This document shows, piece after piece, positions 41,362 to 41,936 of a stretch of DNA of 41,936 nt. Origin of the DNA: Chara braunii (taxonomy: Eukaryota; Streptophyta; Charophyceae; Charales; Characeae). Each line of letters starts with the position of its first letter. Within the stretch, counting starts at the first letter, position 1. Made by a program: the position numbers and the translations under genes. The stretch lies in the NCBI GenBank assembly GCA_003427395.1, contig BFEA01000051.1:703769-745704 (forward strand). Reading direction: 5' to 3'. A model generated the notes under the pieces. It worked only from the letters and a program-made list of their open reading frames with translations, was not told the origin of the DNA and made no database searches.

Positions 41362-41936
41362 AGGGTTACCTGACCGAGCGTTCGGGGGGCCCCGGGCTGG
41401 CCTCGGAACGTTTGGGCGTTCGGGGTCCCGTTCAGGGGCGAAACACCTCCAGGTTCGACCCCGCCAAAAATATTTTCGGGGCCTTAGCCTAAGTTTGTTT
41501 TTCTGAATTTGTTTTTGTGAGTTCTCTATGATGTAACCTACATGCCAATAAATTTTGAAGCCATTCTGGTAAGCCAAAAAAACATTAAAAATCGTCCAAA
41601 TAGGGGTGTCAAAACGTGCTCGCCCACTGACTATTTTGTTTTTTTTCACTTTTAACGTTTTGTTTTCACTTTATTTCGGGGCCTAAAAAAAATTATTATT
41701 TTTTAATAAAATTTTAATAAGTTATTGATTATGTAAACTATATATCAGTAAATTTTCAGGGCAGTTGTCAATGCCAAAAAATAATTAAAAATCGGCAAAG
41801 ATGGCGGTGTCGAAAACGTGTTGGCACACTCACTCATTTTAATTCTCTTTTATTTTTTTCTTATTTTTTTCTTAGTGTTTATTTTCTGTATTGGATTTTT
41901 AATTCAAATTTGGTAAAGAATTTGGATGTAGTGCCC
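41362..41936 (-). mobile_element. M element copy M6 (cut by window end)
   Basis: Starts with the inverted right end AGGGTTACCTGACCGAGCG, then TTCGGGCGTTCGG-type words, then the core units as reverse complement (ATCGTCCAAATAGGGGTGTC, and AATCGGCAAAGATGGCGGTG at ~41790). The A-run, hairpin and left end lie beyond the window. Its end TGACCGAACG.TCGG matches M3's right arm best, so M3 and M6 may form a subfamily. Confidence 0.8.

Overview
This window looks like intergenic, repeat-dominated DNA from a large eukaryotic nuclear genome. It has very low coding density, many microsatellites, long A/T homopolymers, non-LTR and Penelope-type retroelement remains, several families of small foldback elements, a U6 snRNA-derived sequence, single ambiguous bases and an 866-base assembly gap. 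A streptophyte alga of the Chara type would fit, but that is an inference and no marker here proves it. There are no operons, ribosome binding sites or bacterial features.

Layout. 1-5.7 kb holds degenerate tandem repeats, three copies of a ~110-125 bp foldback family (F1) and one copy of a second (F2). 5.70-8.47 kb (minus) is the only convincing host gene: an uninterrupted 925-codon amino acid transporter of the AAAP/SLC38-AVT6 type with two long low-complexity loops. 8.5-10.9 kb is microsatellites plus a second F2 copy. 10.9-13.2 kb (minus) is a 5'-truncated, stop-ridden L1-like LINE; a short copy of its 3' end lies at 29.3 kb in the opposite orientation. 13.5-14.1 and 18.5-18.9 kb are two foldback elements (F3) with ~95 bp arms. 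15.0-15.2 kb carries a tRNA-like promoter region followed by a U6-derived segment. 15.8-16.6 kb is a cluster of a ~55 bp dispersed motif also found at 0.5, 1.2, 1.4 and 3.3 kb. 19.3-21.6 kb holds two degenerate tandem arrays.

22.2-26.8 kb is the most interesting part. A decayed Penelope-like reverse transcriptase is followed by a Ser/Thr/Pro-rich linker and a domain with the Cys, His and Asn spacing of a Josephin-type cysteine protease (deubiquitinase fold), then a repetitive tail that runs into the assembly gap.

27.9-38.6 kb has a tRNA-like segment, an array of ~340-410 bp units each with a G-run/C-run hairpin, a ~620 bp ancient tandem duplication and a 690 bp CAAT-rich tract. Six copies of one ~765 bp element (M1-M6), with AGGGTTACC-type ends, lie at 19.8, 27.0 and 38.7-41.9 kb; five of them abut (TA)n tracts. 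Apart from the transporter, essentially everything recognisable is mobile or repetitive.
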